Source: DATFVA01 sp963745945
Lineage (GTDB): Bacteria; Bacteroidota; Ignavibacteria; Ignavibacteriales; Ignavibacteriaceae
Assembly (NCBI GenBank): GCA_963745945.1
Contig: CAVUZG010000005.1
Coordinates: 62,001 to 126,000, forward strand
Direction: 5' to 3'
Length of the DNA: 64,000 nucleotides
The position numbers and the translations under genes were made by a program. The notes beneath the pieces were generated by a model. The model was given only the letters and a program-made list of their open reading frames with translations, was not told the DNA's origin and made no database searches. Below, one piece after another: positions 8,137-16,003 of this stretch (within the stretch, counting starts at the first letter, position 1; each line of letters begins with the position of its first letter).

Positions 8137-9223
8137 CTTCTGTCAGATCGTATTCATTTTTTCCTTTGTGAATATCTCCCATATCAATTGAAACTACGAG
8201 TTCTGACGGGTCTAATAGACGGAATGCCTGCTCTGATCCTTCCAGGGTTAGAACAGCTTTTGAAGGAACCTGTTGTGAGAGGGAATAATCCGAAGTAATA
8301 TTCCTGAATTCTATCGGGACTGTATAATTTCTGAAAATCCTGTCGGAATGGTATGCAAGGAAGAACCATAAAAAAATTGCAATTACAAAGGAGGATGAAG
8401 CAGTAATTATATTTCTTCTGCTCCACCATTTAGCCTCGTCCTCTTTTACCTGCGGATAGTTTTTACGATAAAATTCTTCAAGGTTATTTTTTAATTCAAC
8501 GGTTGTTTTCAGCATTTTTAACCGGCCGTTTTCTGCAATACTGATTGTACCCCTTTCTTCCGAGACAATCACAATAAAAGCATCACATTGCTCCGAGAGA
8601 CCCAGCCCGGCAGCATGTCTTGTGCTTCCTTCTCCAATTGCTTCAATATTCAATGATAGCGGCAAATGGGCGCCGAAGCGTGAAATTCTGTTGGCTTCAA
8701 TAATTACAGCACCGTCGTGTCCAGGTGAACTTGTATTAAAAATACTGTAGAGAAGCGGAGCGCTGATTTTACCTTCAAGTGGAATTCCTCCTGTCAAATG
8801 CCGTTCACATAACTCCTTTCCCCTGATAACTATCAGAGCCCCAGTTCTTTTTTCAGCCATTTTCCCTATTGATTCTGTAAGAACATCCACAGCAGAAGTG
8901 AAAGTTGACAGACGGTTTCTTCTTCTGAAATTTGTCCAGAACCACGCCAGGTCAATCATCCGTCTTATATCAGATTGAAAAACAATTATTGCTGCAATAA
9001 GTATTACAACAATTAAAGTTTTAATCAGCATTTCTGTAAGGTACAATTCAAAAAACCTTGCAAGAAGGTAAATGACTGCAAATACTGAAATTGCAACAAC
9101 AAGTCTTCGTGAGGCACTTCTTCTTAACCAGTTTAGAAAGATGAAAAGAAAACCCGAGACGATGATAACATCGAGCACATCAACAATTCTTATATTACTG
9201 AATAACTCCTGGAAAAAATTCAT
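8099..9223 (-). CDS. cdaA: Diadenylate cyclase CdaA with start of YbbR region
   Basis: A 374-residue frame. Three N-terminal membrane helices (residues about 10-95) are followed by a DAC/DisA_N domain that joins two ATP into cyclic di-AMP. Catalytic motifs are present: GHDGAVII (DGA) near residue 160 and GEGSTRHAAGLGLSE (RHR-like RHAA) near residue 190. After a coiled linker a fourth membrane helix (ITASSSFVIAIFLWFFLAY) leads into a YbbR domain. In Firmicutes CdaA and YbbR (CdaR) are separate neighbouring genes; here they are fused in one frame, which then shifts into the frame at 7777-8136. The last 8 residues before the stop are out of frame. Confidence 0.88.
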   Translation of the reverse strand: MNFFQELFSNIRIVDVLDVIIVSGFLFIFLNWLRRSASRRLVVAISVFAVIYLLARFFELYLTEMLIKTLIVVILIAAIIVFQSDIRRMIDLAWFWTNFRRRNRLSTFTSAVDVLTESIGKMAEKRTGALIVIRGKELCERHLTGGIPLEGKISAPLLYSIFNTSSPGHDGAVIIEANRISRFGAHLPLSLNIEAIGEGSTRHAAGLGLSEQCDAFIVIVSEERGTISIAENGRLKMLKTTVELKNNLEEFYRKNYPQVKEDEAKWWSRRNIITASSSFVIAIFLWFFLAYHSDRIFRNYTVPIEFRNITSDYSLSQQVPSKAVLTLEGSEQAFRLLDPSELVVSIDMGDIHKGKNEYDLTEDEIRAAFRTITL

Positions 9224-9234
9224 TTAAAACATAA

Positions 9235-10221
9235 TTAGTGAAAATTTATTTTTTTTATTATTTGCATTAATATTGATACGGATTCTTTTAGCTGATCATC
9301 TGAGAGATAGGGAGCCGGACCTAATCTTAAGTTGTTCCCCCGGTAATCAGTCCATACACCTTCCTTTTTTAGCTGCAATGAAATATCTCCTGCGAAAGAT
9401 GAATACAAAACTAAAAAACCTCCTATATTTTTAATATGAGTTTTTTTATTCCTGTAAATTATTTTCGGGTCAGCATCAATTTTATCAAACTCATTTGCAA
9501 GAAGTGAGACCTGGTGCCGGCTGATTTCTCTCAGATAATCAGGAGTAAGATTTTGCTCTTTAAAAAAATCAAACACTTCAACGGCACGGTAATTACTGGT
9601 GGGATCATAAGTTGAACCGGCAAATAAATCATCTCCGGTTCCGTATAAAACTTCTCCCTTTTTCTTTGCTTTTGCTAAAGTACCAAACTCGCTGTACCAA
9701 CCTGTAATAACCGGACGAAGTTCAGATCCTTTTGGGAATCGAAGAAAACAATTTCCTTCGCCGAGCTGGCAATATTTGTATCCACCTCCTACCACAAAAG
9801 CATTTTCAAGTTTTTCTTCTTTTAAAGAAAACGGTACAACATTCATTGCGTGGTAGGCATCAACCAACAATTTTGTCCCGCTGTTTTCACATATCTGCTG
9901 CAGGGAGGCTAAATCATTTACGATTTCACCTGTTTGAAAAAAAACCTTGGAAACAAGAACCGCAATAGTTTTATTGTTTACTTTTTCAATTAGTCTTTCA
10001 ACAACAGTTTCGGAAGGTGATGAAGCAACCTTTACTATTTGTATTCCTTCCTCAGCTAAACGATCGAGCTGTCTTCTGATTGTATGGAATTCTCCATCAG
10101 TTGTTACAATATTTATTTGCTTATTGATCGGTAGTGAAGATAAAAACCGGATTACTAAATCGTGGGTATTTGAAGCAAGAGCTATGTTTGCATCATCACC
10201 TAATAAATTTAAAACTCTTTC
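9235..10221 (-). CDS. kynU: Kynureninase, C-terminal part (frameshifted)
   Basis: An open frame from about 10221 down to the stop at 9235 encodes most of kynureninase, a PLP enzyme of aminotransferase fold type I that cleaves kynurenine to anthranilate and alanine. Visible blocks are ERVLNLLGDDANIALASNTHD, the PLP-aspartate strand LLVDAYHAMN, and the lysine loop GGGYKYCQLGEGN, where the PLP Schiff-base lysine lies. The C-terminal substrate domain follows. It lacks its own proper start; a TTG at 9870 is internal. The N-terminus is in the frame at 10209-10436, and one missing A near 10222 would join them. Confidence 0.82.
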   Translation of the reverse strand, partial: ERVLNLLGDDANIALASNTHDLVIRFLSSLPINKQINIVTTDGEFHTIRRQLDRLAEEGIQIVKVASSPSETVVERLIEKVNNKTIAVLVSKVFFQTGEIVNDLASLQQICENSGTKLLVDAYHAMNVVPFSLKEEKLENAFVVGGGYKYCQLGEGNCFLRFPKGSELRPVITGWYSEFGTLAKAKKKGEVLYGTGDDLFAGSTYDPTSNYRAVEVFDFFKEQNLTPDYLREISRHQVSLLANEFDKIDADPKIIYRNKKTHIKNIGGFLVLYSSFAGDISLQLKKEGVWTDYRGNNLRLGPAPYLSDDQLKESVSILMQIIKKINFH

Positions 10222-10436
10222 TTTACTTTATTAGCTTTTTCAAATGCCTTTCCCCATTTATCATCAACATTTTCTGCCGCATCAAGCCAGGCTTGCTGCT
10301 GTCCCTTAAACCCGCAATCAGGCCATGCCTGGTGCGAGTGGCCGGTTAATAACAATCTTTCCGAAACTTTAAAATGAGAATAATATTTTGCAAGAGCATT
10401 CGGAGATTTATACAACTCTTCCGGTTTTATCATCAT
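10209..10436 (-). CDS. kynU: Kynureninase, N-terminal part (frameshifted)
   Basis: A 75-residue frame: MMIKPEELYKSPNALAKYYSHFKV...LLTGHSHQAWPDCG...AWLDAAENVDDKWGKAF. It is the N-terminal region of kynureninase, where the HSHQAWPD loop contributes to the active site. The frame runs out at a TAA formed by a one-base shift in the run GTAAAGAAAGAG. Continuing in the next frame gives ERVLNLLGDD without loss of similarity, so this and 9235-10221 form one gene. Its ATG overlaps the stop of kynA by four bases, placing both in a tryptophan-to-anthranilate operon. Confidence 0.8.
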   Translation of the reverse strand: MMIKPEELYKSPNALAKYYSHFKVSERLLLTGHSHQAWPDCGFKGQQQAWLDAAENVDDKWGKAFEKANKVKKEF

Positions 10437-11221
10437 TTTTTAAGCTCCGTTCTGATTTCCCAGAGATCAGGGAAAAATGGTTGATTGAGAGTAGACATCA
10501 GGTATTGAACTCCATCTGATCCGCCGGTTCCTTTTTTTGTTCCTATAGTCCGCTGAACCATTTTTACATGCCTGTATCTCCACTCCTGGAATCCTTCATC
10601 CAGGTCAACCATAAACTCACAAAATTGTGCAGTTATAGGATCAGATGCATAAATATTTATCAGGGCAGACTGTATCTGTTGTGAAGCAATTATAGGTTTT
10701 GTAACATCTCTATTTAATTCATCTTCCGGAATTTCATAACCGGTTTTGGAAAGATAATGAATGAATGCATCCCAGACTGTAGGTTCGTTATAGCGCTGCT
10801 CAATTTTTTTTCTTTCATTTTCTCCAAAATGAGTCCTGTTTAACATCCCTGCACTTCTTTTACCAAGGCAAATTTCAAGTTCACGGAATTGGGCAGATTG
10901 AAATCCGCTTGCCGATTCGAGTCTGTTTCTAAAGGAAAGGAACTCAATTGGTGTCATCGTTTCAAGAATATCAATCTGGGCGACCAGTATTTTTAAAATA
11001 GTCAATATCCTTTTCATCGTATGAATTGAACGGGAGATATCCTTATTTTCAAGTAATGTTTTCAGATAATCCATTTCATGCAGTATCTCTTTGAACCATA
11101 GCTCATAAGCCTGATGAATAATAATGAAAAGCATTTCGTCGTGTTCCGGTCCTTCGGACAATTGTTTCTGAGAATTTAATATAGAATCGAGTTGAAGATA
11201 TGTGGAATAAGTAAGTGCCAT
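10433..11221 (-). CDS. kynA: Tryptophan 2,3-dioxygenase
   Basis: A 262-residue haem enzyme that opens the indole ring of L-tryptophan to N-formylkynurenine in the cytosol. Evidence: 'EMLFIIIHQAYELWFKEILHEMD' (about residue 30) carries the substrate-side histidine and aromatic residues. The FLSFRNRLESASGFQSAQFRELE block is diagnostic of TDO. The C-terminal 'FQEWRYRHVKMVQRTIGTKKGTGGSDGVQYL' provides the haem ligand histidine region and the GTGGS loop. The length is normal for bacterial TDO. It forms an ATGA-coupled pair with kynU. No formamidase gene was recognised nearby. Confidence 0.95.
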   Translation of the reverse strand: MALTYSTYLQLDSILNSQKQLSEGPEHDEMLFIIIHQAYELWFKEILHEMDYLKTLLENKDISRSIHTMKRILTILKILVAQIDILETMTPIEFLSFRNRLESASGFQSAQFRELEICLGKRSAGMLNRTHFGENERKKIEQRYNEPTVWDAFIHYLSKTGYEIPEDELNRDVTKPIIASQQIQSALINIYASDPITAQFCEFMVDLDEGFQEWRYRHVKMVQRTIGTKKGTGGSDGVQYLMSTLNQPFFPDLWEIRTELKK

Positions 11222-11403
11222 TTTATTCCCGAAAAATATTTAATAAAAAATTGAATAACAGAATTTAAGAACTTTCTGTCAGAATTCATTTAGTGATATG
11301 AAAATCAATTATTAAACTTATCACAAATTACTTGAATAGTACCGGAATATTAATCATATTAAAACATTACAGGAATATATTTTATAACTCATTCTTTTCG
11401 TTA

Positions 11404-12255
11404 ATGAAAATATCCAGGCTTAATATTCCTGCTGTCGGTTTATTCATTCTGTTAATCAGTTTTACCAGTATTTATTCACAATCTACGGGCTCATTAAGAG
11501 GACTGGTAATTGATTCTACAAGCGGTGAACCACTTCCTTATTGTAATATAATCTTAAAAGAAACTAAAACCGGAACAACTACGGATCAGCGGGGATATTT
11601 CTTCTTTCCTTCTCTGAAACCCGGACTTTACACTATTGTTATTTCTTATATAGGTTACACAACCGAAGCAATTGAAGTTAAAATAATCCGGAATGCTATG
11701 GCCCAGATGGATATAAAACTTCTGCCTTCTGCAGTAACACTTCCGACACTGGAAAAGGTGGGGGAGAAATATAACTTCGAGGAGAAGCCGGATGTAAGTG
11801 TAAACAGAATTTATACAAGAGAACTTGAAACAATACCAAAAGGTGTTGAAACTGATTTATTAAGATCGTTAAAATTTCTTCCCGGCGTTAGTTCTACGGG
11901 TGATGTTACTGCAAGATACAATGTCAGGGGCGGAGCTTCAAACCAAAACCTGGTTTTGCTGAATGATATTCCGGTTTATAGTCCGTTTCACGCGTTGGGT
12001 TTATTCAGTGTAATTGATCCGGATGTAATAAGTGTAGCAGAATTTTATAAAAGCGGTTTCCCTGTTGAATACAGAGGTCGGCTTTCCTCCCTCCTAAAAA
12101 TTATTACAAAGGACGGAAATAAAAATGAATTCGGGGGAATAGCTAGTGGAAGTTTTCTCTCCGGTAAAGCACTTGTTGAAGGCCCGATTCCCGACGGATC
12201 ATTTATCTTAACCGGGAGAAAAAGCTATTCAAATAAAATTTTAAAGAACTTTTAA
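11404..12255 (+). CDS. TonB-dependent receptor, N-terminal part (frameshifted)
   Basis: This is the first part of an outer-membrane TonB-dependent receptor. I start it at the ATG at 11404, giving a signal peptide (LFILLISFTSIYSQ); a TTG at 11332 would add 24 residues. A carboxypeptidase-like regulatory domain (CarboxypepD_reg, SLRGLVIDSTSGEPLPYCNI...) follows, then the plug domain (LLRSLKFLPGVSSTGDVTARYNVRGGASNQNLVLLNDIPVY). The frame stops at 12255 in AACTTTTAAATGAT. One extra T would continue as FLNDKNVPVDFYDF into the next frame, so the gene continues to 13640. Confidence 0.85.
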   Translation: MKISRLNIPAVGLFILLISFTSIYSQSTGSLRGLVIDSTSGEPLPYCNIILKETKTGTTTDQRGYFFFPSLKPGLYTIVISYIGYTTEAIEVKIIRNAMAQMDIKLLPSAVTLPTLEKVGEKYNFEEKPDVSVNRIYTRELETIPKGVETDLLRSLKFLPGVSSTGDVTARYNVRGGASNQNLVLLNDIPVYSPFHALGLFSVIDPDVISVAEFYKSGFPVEYRGRLSSLLKIITKDGNKNEFGGIASGSFLSGKALVEGPIPDGSFILTGRKSYSNKILKNF

Positions 12256-12272
12256 ATGATAAGAATGTTCCG

Positions 12273-13640
12273 GTGGATTTTTATGATTTTTCATTCAATA
12301 TGAATTATTCAAATCCGGAATTTTTACAGGATGCTAAATTTACTTTCAACGGGTTTGTCAGCTCAGATAACCTGGATAATCCCGATCCGCTTCAGGAAGA
12401 CTTTAAATGGAAGAACCAGCTTTTCGGATTAACCTATTTTCAATGGGTTACCGGCAGTCCTCTTTTTTACCAGGTAACATTGTTCTCAAGTTATTTCAGC
12501 GGGGAGGTTATTCCTAATTTTAGTGACACCCGGGCAAAAAAAAATGAAATAAATGATGCTACAGTCAAAGCAGGTTTTACTTATATATTTAAAAATGATA
12601 ATGAACTGACCGGGGGAACAGAATTTGCCACTGTTAAATCAAACCTTAGACTGGAAAATGTAAGAAAAGCATTCTCTGAAATAAGTGAAGAGGGAACAAA
12701 TGTTAGTCTTTATGGAAAATATAAATTAAGCAGTGTTAACAACTTGATTCTGGAAGGAGGCACAAGGTTTAATTTTGCACGGCTTGCTAATGGAACTGCC
12801 GGCGACTTTTCTTTTGAACCGAGAATTAATTTAACCTATAGAATTTTCCCATGGATTTCATTCAAAAGTGCATGGGGGATTTATCAACAGGAATTAACAA
12901 CAATCTCAGATGAGAATGAAATTATCACAGTATTTGAACCATGGATAATTACCCCTTCTTATCTTCAACCCGCTACGGCCATACATTATGTTGCCGGATT
13001 TACTGTCAGTCCAGTCCCCGGTTTTACTTTTGATATTGAAGGATATTATAAACTCATTCATAATCTTACTTCCGTAAATGAACGAAAATATTTCCCCGAT
13101 GATCCTGATCTGGTTGCGGGAAGAGGTGAATCGTACGGACTTGAGTTCCTTAATTCATTTAATCAACAACCTGTTTCAGTTAGTATAGCATATTCATTAA
13201 GCTGGGCTTTTAAAGAAGTTTATGGAATAAAATATCATCCAAGGTATGACTCCAGGCATAACCTGAGTGTTCTGCTGGAGTATAACTTTGGAAGTGGATG
13301 GAGTGCAAGTGCGGCATGGACTTACAATTCAGGACTGCCATTCACCCAGATAATTGGTTTTTACAATAAACTATATTTTAATGATTTAGGAACACGAAAT
13401 TTTTTCTTTACTCCCTATACAATCCTTGCCTCAAAAAATATCGGTCTGCTTCCTGATTACCACCGGCTTGATTTAAGTTTATCAAAAAAATTTTCAATCG
13501 GAACATTTAAATTCCGCGCAGATGTAAGCGTAATTAATGTTTATGACAGAAAAAATCTGTTTTATTTTGATAGAACCACTGGTGAAAGAGTTAATATGTT
13601 ACCGTTCCTTCCCACAGCAACATTGAGGGTGGAAATATGA
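12273..13640 (+). CDS. TonB-dependent receptor, beta-barrel part (frameshifted)
   Basis: A 455-residue frame rich in alternating aromatic beta strands, ending with the outer-membrane terminal strand PTATLRVEI. It is the barrel of the receptor whose plug lies at 11404-12255. The frame is open from about 12255 (NDKNVPV before the GTG at 12273). Features include 'ISFKSAWGIYQQELTTI', 'PATAIHYVAGFTVSPVPGFTFDIEGYYKLIHNL' and 'FKFRADVSVINVYDRKNLFYFDRTTGE', all typical of Bacteroidota receptors that pair with DUF4249. The stop overlaps the next ATG by four bases. The ligand is unknown. Confidence 0.85.
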   Translation: MDFYDFSFNMNYSNPEFLQDAKFTFNGFVSSDNLDNPDPLQEDFKWKNQLFGLTYFQWVTGSPLFYQVTLFSSYFSGEVIPNFSDTRAKKNEINDATVKAGFTYIFKNDNELTGGTEFATVKSNLRLENVRKAFSEISEEGTNVSLYGKYKLSSVNNLILEGGTRFNFARLANGTAGDFSFEPRINLTYRIFPWISFKSAWGIYQQELTTISDENEIITVFEPWIITPSYLQPATAIHYVAGFTVSPVPGFTFDIEGYYKLIHNLTSVNERKYFPDDPDLVAGRGESYGLEFLNSFNQQPVSVSIAYSLSWAFKEVYGIKYHPRYDSRHNLSVLLEYNFGSGWSASAAWTYNSGLPFTQIIGFYNKLYFNDLGTRNFFFTPYTILASKNIGLLPDYHRLDLSLSKKFSIGTFKFRADVSVINVYDRKNLFYFDRTTGERVNMLPFLPTATLRVEI

Positions 13641-14605
13641 AAAGGTTTTTATTTCCTGCATTCATCATTAATCTGGTTATGATAAGTTTTTCCTGTGAGG
13701 AAAGTTTTAATCCTAAAACTGATTTTGTTCAGCAATATGCAATGTTCAGTATCGTAAGCGGGGATACATCATATCAATATGCTTTTATAGAACAAAGCTA
13801 CAATGTTGAGGGATATGATCCGGCTTCATATACAGGAAACCCTTTTGTTAAAGGTGCTGATGTGAAAATTAAATATCAGGATAAAGAATATATATTGTCA
13901 GATTCATTATCCACAATAGATAACAGCGAATTTGATTTTTATTATACGGATAGTCTCCAGCCTGAACCGAATAAATTACTTGAAATTACTGCAACCTTAC
14001 AAAATGGGAAAATCTTAAGCGGTTCAACAATAACGCCCAAATCAAATACCCTTTCATTCCATGTTCAGGATGTGGTAAGCGACTCATACATAGAACAAAA
14101 ATCCGGAGGATTGTTTTTTATCTGGCAGATTTCAGGAGAGGATACAACAGGTATCCTGTATCTTCCAAAACTAAAAATAAACTATTTTAAAAAGGTGAAC
14201 GGAATTAATGAAAAGTATTCCATTGAAGTTCCGATCAGTTATTTTCAAAATGGTGATAAGTATTTACCAAATTATCCGATCGTTTCAGGTGAAACTACCT
14301 TAACCTATGAAATGGATGCAATAAACCGTGCAATGAATAAAATTTCAGAAGGTGATCCTAATAAATCAGATTATACAATAATCGATGCAAATTTTGATCT
14401 TCTTTTGCTTGATAATAATCTTGCTCCTTATTATTTAACAATTCAAACTTTTCTCGATGGATTCACGGTAATTCTTGATCAGCAGGATTACTCGAATATC
14501 AGCGGTGGTTTTGGTGTTTTTGGCTCATTTTTCAGGCGTGTGCACCACCTCTCATTCAGCAGGGATTATGTGATAAGTTTTGGTTATAGGCTTGCAACTA
14601 ACTAG
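13637..14605 (+). CDS. DUF4249 family lipoprotein, TonB receptor partner
   Basis: A 322-residue lipoprotein with signal peptide and lipobox (NLVMISFSC, Cys about residue 20). The body is beta-rich, with the 'KGADVKIKYQDKEYIL' and 'NKLLEITATLQNGKILSGSTITPK' segments typical of DUF4249. The gene is translationally coupled to the TonB receptor, the standard arrangement for this family. It is probably the surface-exposed or periplasmic companion that helps the receptor capture its unknown ligand. The length is near the family norm. Confidence 0.78.
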   Translation: MKRFLFPAFIINLVMISFSCEESFNPKTDFVQQYAMFSIVSGDTSYQYAFIEQSYNVEGYDPASYTGNPFVKGADVKIKYQDKEYILSDSLSTIDNSEFDFYYTDSLQPEPNKLLEITATLQNGKILSGSTITPKSNTLSFHVQDVVSDSYIEQKSGGLFFIWQISGEDTTGILYLPKLKINYFKKVNGINEKYSIEVPISYFQNGDKYLPNYPIVSGETTLTYEMDAINRAMNKISEGDPNKSDYTIIDANFDLLLLDNNLAPYYLTIQTFLDGFTVILDQQDYSNISGGFGVFGSFFRRVHHLSFSRDYVISFGYRLATN

Positions 14606-14671
14606 GATTTAAAGGAACTTTAATGCAATTGACGGGTTGAATTCTTATAAATATCATATAAGGAGAATATT

Positions 14672-15130
14672 ATGAAGATGTTAATGAATTTGATAATTGT
14701 ACTATTTGCTGCACTTACGCTTGCAGCCTGTGAAAAAACAGTTGATCCGGTTTCTCCCGTTTCTTTAAATAAATCAAATTTTAACGGTACATTCGATGTA
14801 ACTTTTCAGAATTATAAAAACTCCAGCCAAAATGTTACTTTGACCGGAACAATCGACTTTAGCTTTGATAATTCTACATACTCCTATAATGCAGTAATTT
14901 TACATTCATCAAATAATGAGGTATCCGGTACTTTAAGCGATTCAGGAACTTACTTGATTAATGGTGATAAGATCTCATTATTGGATAATGCAACCAGGAG
15001 AATGAATCCCGGATGGCTTCCAAGTCTGTATCTTTCCGGTGATTTTAATTATTCTACTAGTGCAAATCAAACAATTATTGAAGGCACTTACCCGTACGGA
15101 TCAGTAAGAATTGTATTGAGTTCTCAATAA
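14672..15130 (+). CDS. Small lipoprotein, paralogue A
   Basis: A 152-residue lipoprotein: signal peptide MKMLMNLIIVLFAALTLAAC with Cys20, then the motif EKTVDPVSPVSLNKSNFNGTFDVTF and beta-strand repeats. It is a paralogue of the gene at 15330: both share 'LAACEK...PVSPxSLNK', a calycin-like strand pattern, and the GTYLINGDKISLLDN / GKFLRKGDTIIMRDN block. An AAGGAGAAT ribosome site precedes the ATG. A terminator follows at 15155. The function is unknown; the location suggests the cell envelope. Confidence 0.7.
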   Translation: MKMLMNLIIVLFAALTLAACEKTVDPVSPVSLNKSNFNGTFDVTFQNYKNSSQNVTLTGTIDFSFDNSTYSYNAVILHSSNNEVSGTLSDSGTYLINGDKISLLDNATRRMNPGWLPSLYLSGDFNYSTSANQTIIEGTYPYGSVRIVLSSQ

Positions 15131-15154
15131 TTATTATAAATATCATTCAGAATA

Positions 15155-15181
15155 AGCCTGCTCAAAATGCAGGCTTTTTTT
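15155..15181 (+). terminator. Rho-independent terminator after lipoprotein A
   Basis: A perfect 7-bp stem AGCCTGC / GCAGGCT with a 7-base loop is followed by a run of seven T. It sits 25 bases after the lipoprotein A stop codon. Confidence 0.85.
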
Positions 15182-15329
15182 GTGAGATAAATCTTATATC
15201 CAGGCTAAAAGATGTGCAGAAAATCTCATCACGGTATAGAATGTGACGGTGTATTGCGACAATAAGTAATTGATGCTGCAAATTTAGTTCGCAATTATTG
15301 ATATATATAAACTAATAAAAGGTGATACG

Positions 15330-15809
15330 ATGAAACAATTAGTGAAATTTGTTCTGCTGTTGCTTGTGGCAATTTCATTTGCGGCTTGTGAAAAGGCTTC
15401 CAACCCTGTTTCTCCTAATTCTCTTAACAAGCAAAATTTACAAGCTTTGGATGGAGTCTATTCAGGTACTTTTGCATTAAGCACCCGGAATGGGGAAGTG
15501 GTCGATCACCCTGAATCTGCGACCGGTTCAATTGTTTTTACCTTTAATTATAGTAATTCCACATATAAATATAGCGGTACATTTGATAGCGCTTCACAAA
15601 TTGACTATATAAAAACGATTAAGGATTCAGGAAAGTTTTTAAGAAAAGGGGATACTATTATTATGAGAGATAATCCTCTTGCTATTACAGACTTACGTGC
15701 GCACACCAGTCTTAATCTTGAGGGTGATTATAAAATTTCCACTCAAGGAAATAAAACCCTTATTGAAGGACTGACAAAGGATGGAAACATCAAAATTGTG
15801 TTAGATTAA
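15330..15809 (+). CDS. Small lipoprotein, paralogue B
   Basis: A 159-residue lipoprotein: signal peptide MKQLVKFVLLLLVAISFAAC with Cys20 in a lipobox, then EKASNPVSPNSLNKQNLQALDGVYSGTF. It is homologous along its length to the protein at 14672, so the pair arose by tandem duplication. It ends in a terminator with the same stem sequence. The 200-base gap between the paralogues holds the first terminator and presumably this gene's own promoter. A GGTGAT ribosome site precedes the ATG. The function is unknown. Confidence 0.7.
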   Translation: MKQLVKFVLLLLVAISFAACEKASNPVSPNSLNKQNLQALDGVYSGTFALSTRNGEVVDHPESATGSIVFTFNYSNSTYKYSGTFDSASQIDYIKTIKDSGKFLRKGDTIIMRDNPLAITDLRAHTSLNLEGDYKISTQGNKTLIEGLTKDGNIKIVLD

Positions 15810-15841
15810 TAATTTGATTTGTTTATTAGAAAATCAATTAG

Positions 15842-15864
15842 AGCCTGCTTAATGCAGGCTTTTT
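15842..15864 (+). terminator. Rho-independent terminator after lipoprotein B
   Basis: A 7-bp stem AGCCTGC / GCAGGCT with loop TTAAT and a T-run. The stem is identical to that of the terminator at 15155, which supports duplication of gene plus terminator. Confidence 0.85.
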
Positions 15865-16003
15865 AATGATAATATGCCTGTAATTACTTCATTTTAACCG
15901 CATCTTACGTAAAGATTTAGTATTTTTAATAACTGTTTTTTAAAGTACTTGGTACTAAAAACCGTTTATCTAAATGTTCTAAGAAAAAATGGAGAATCTT
16001 TTT

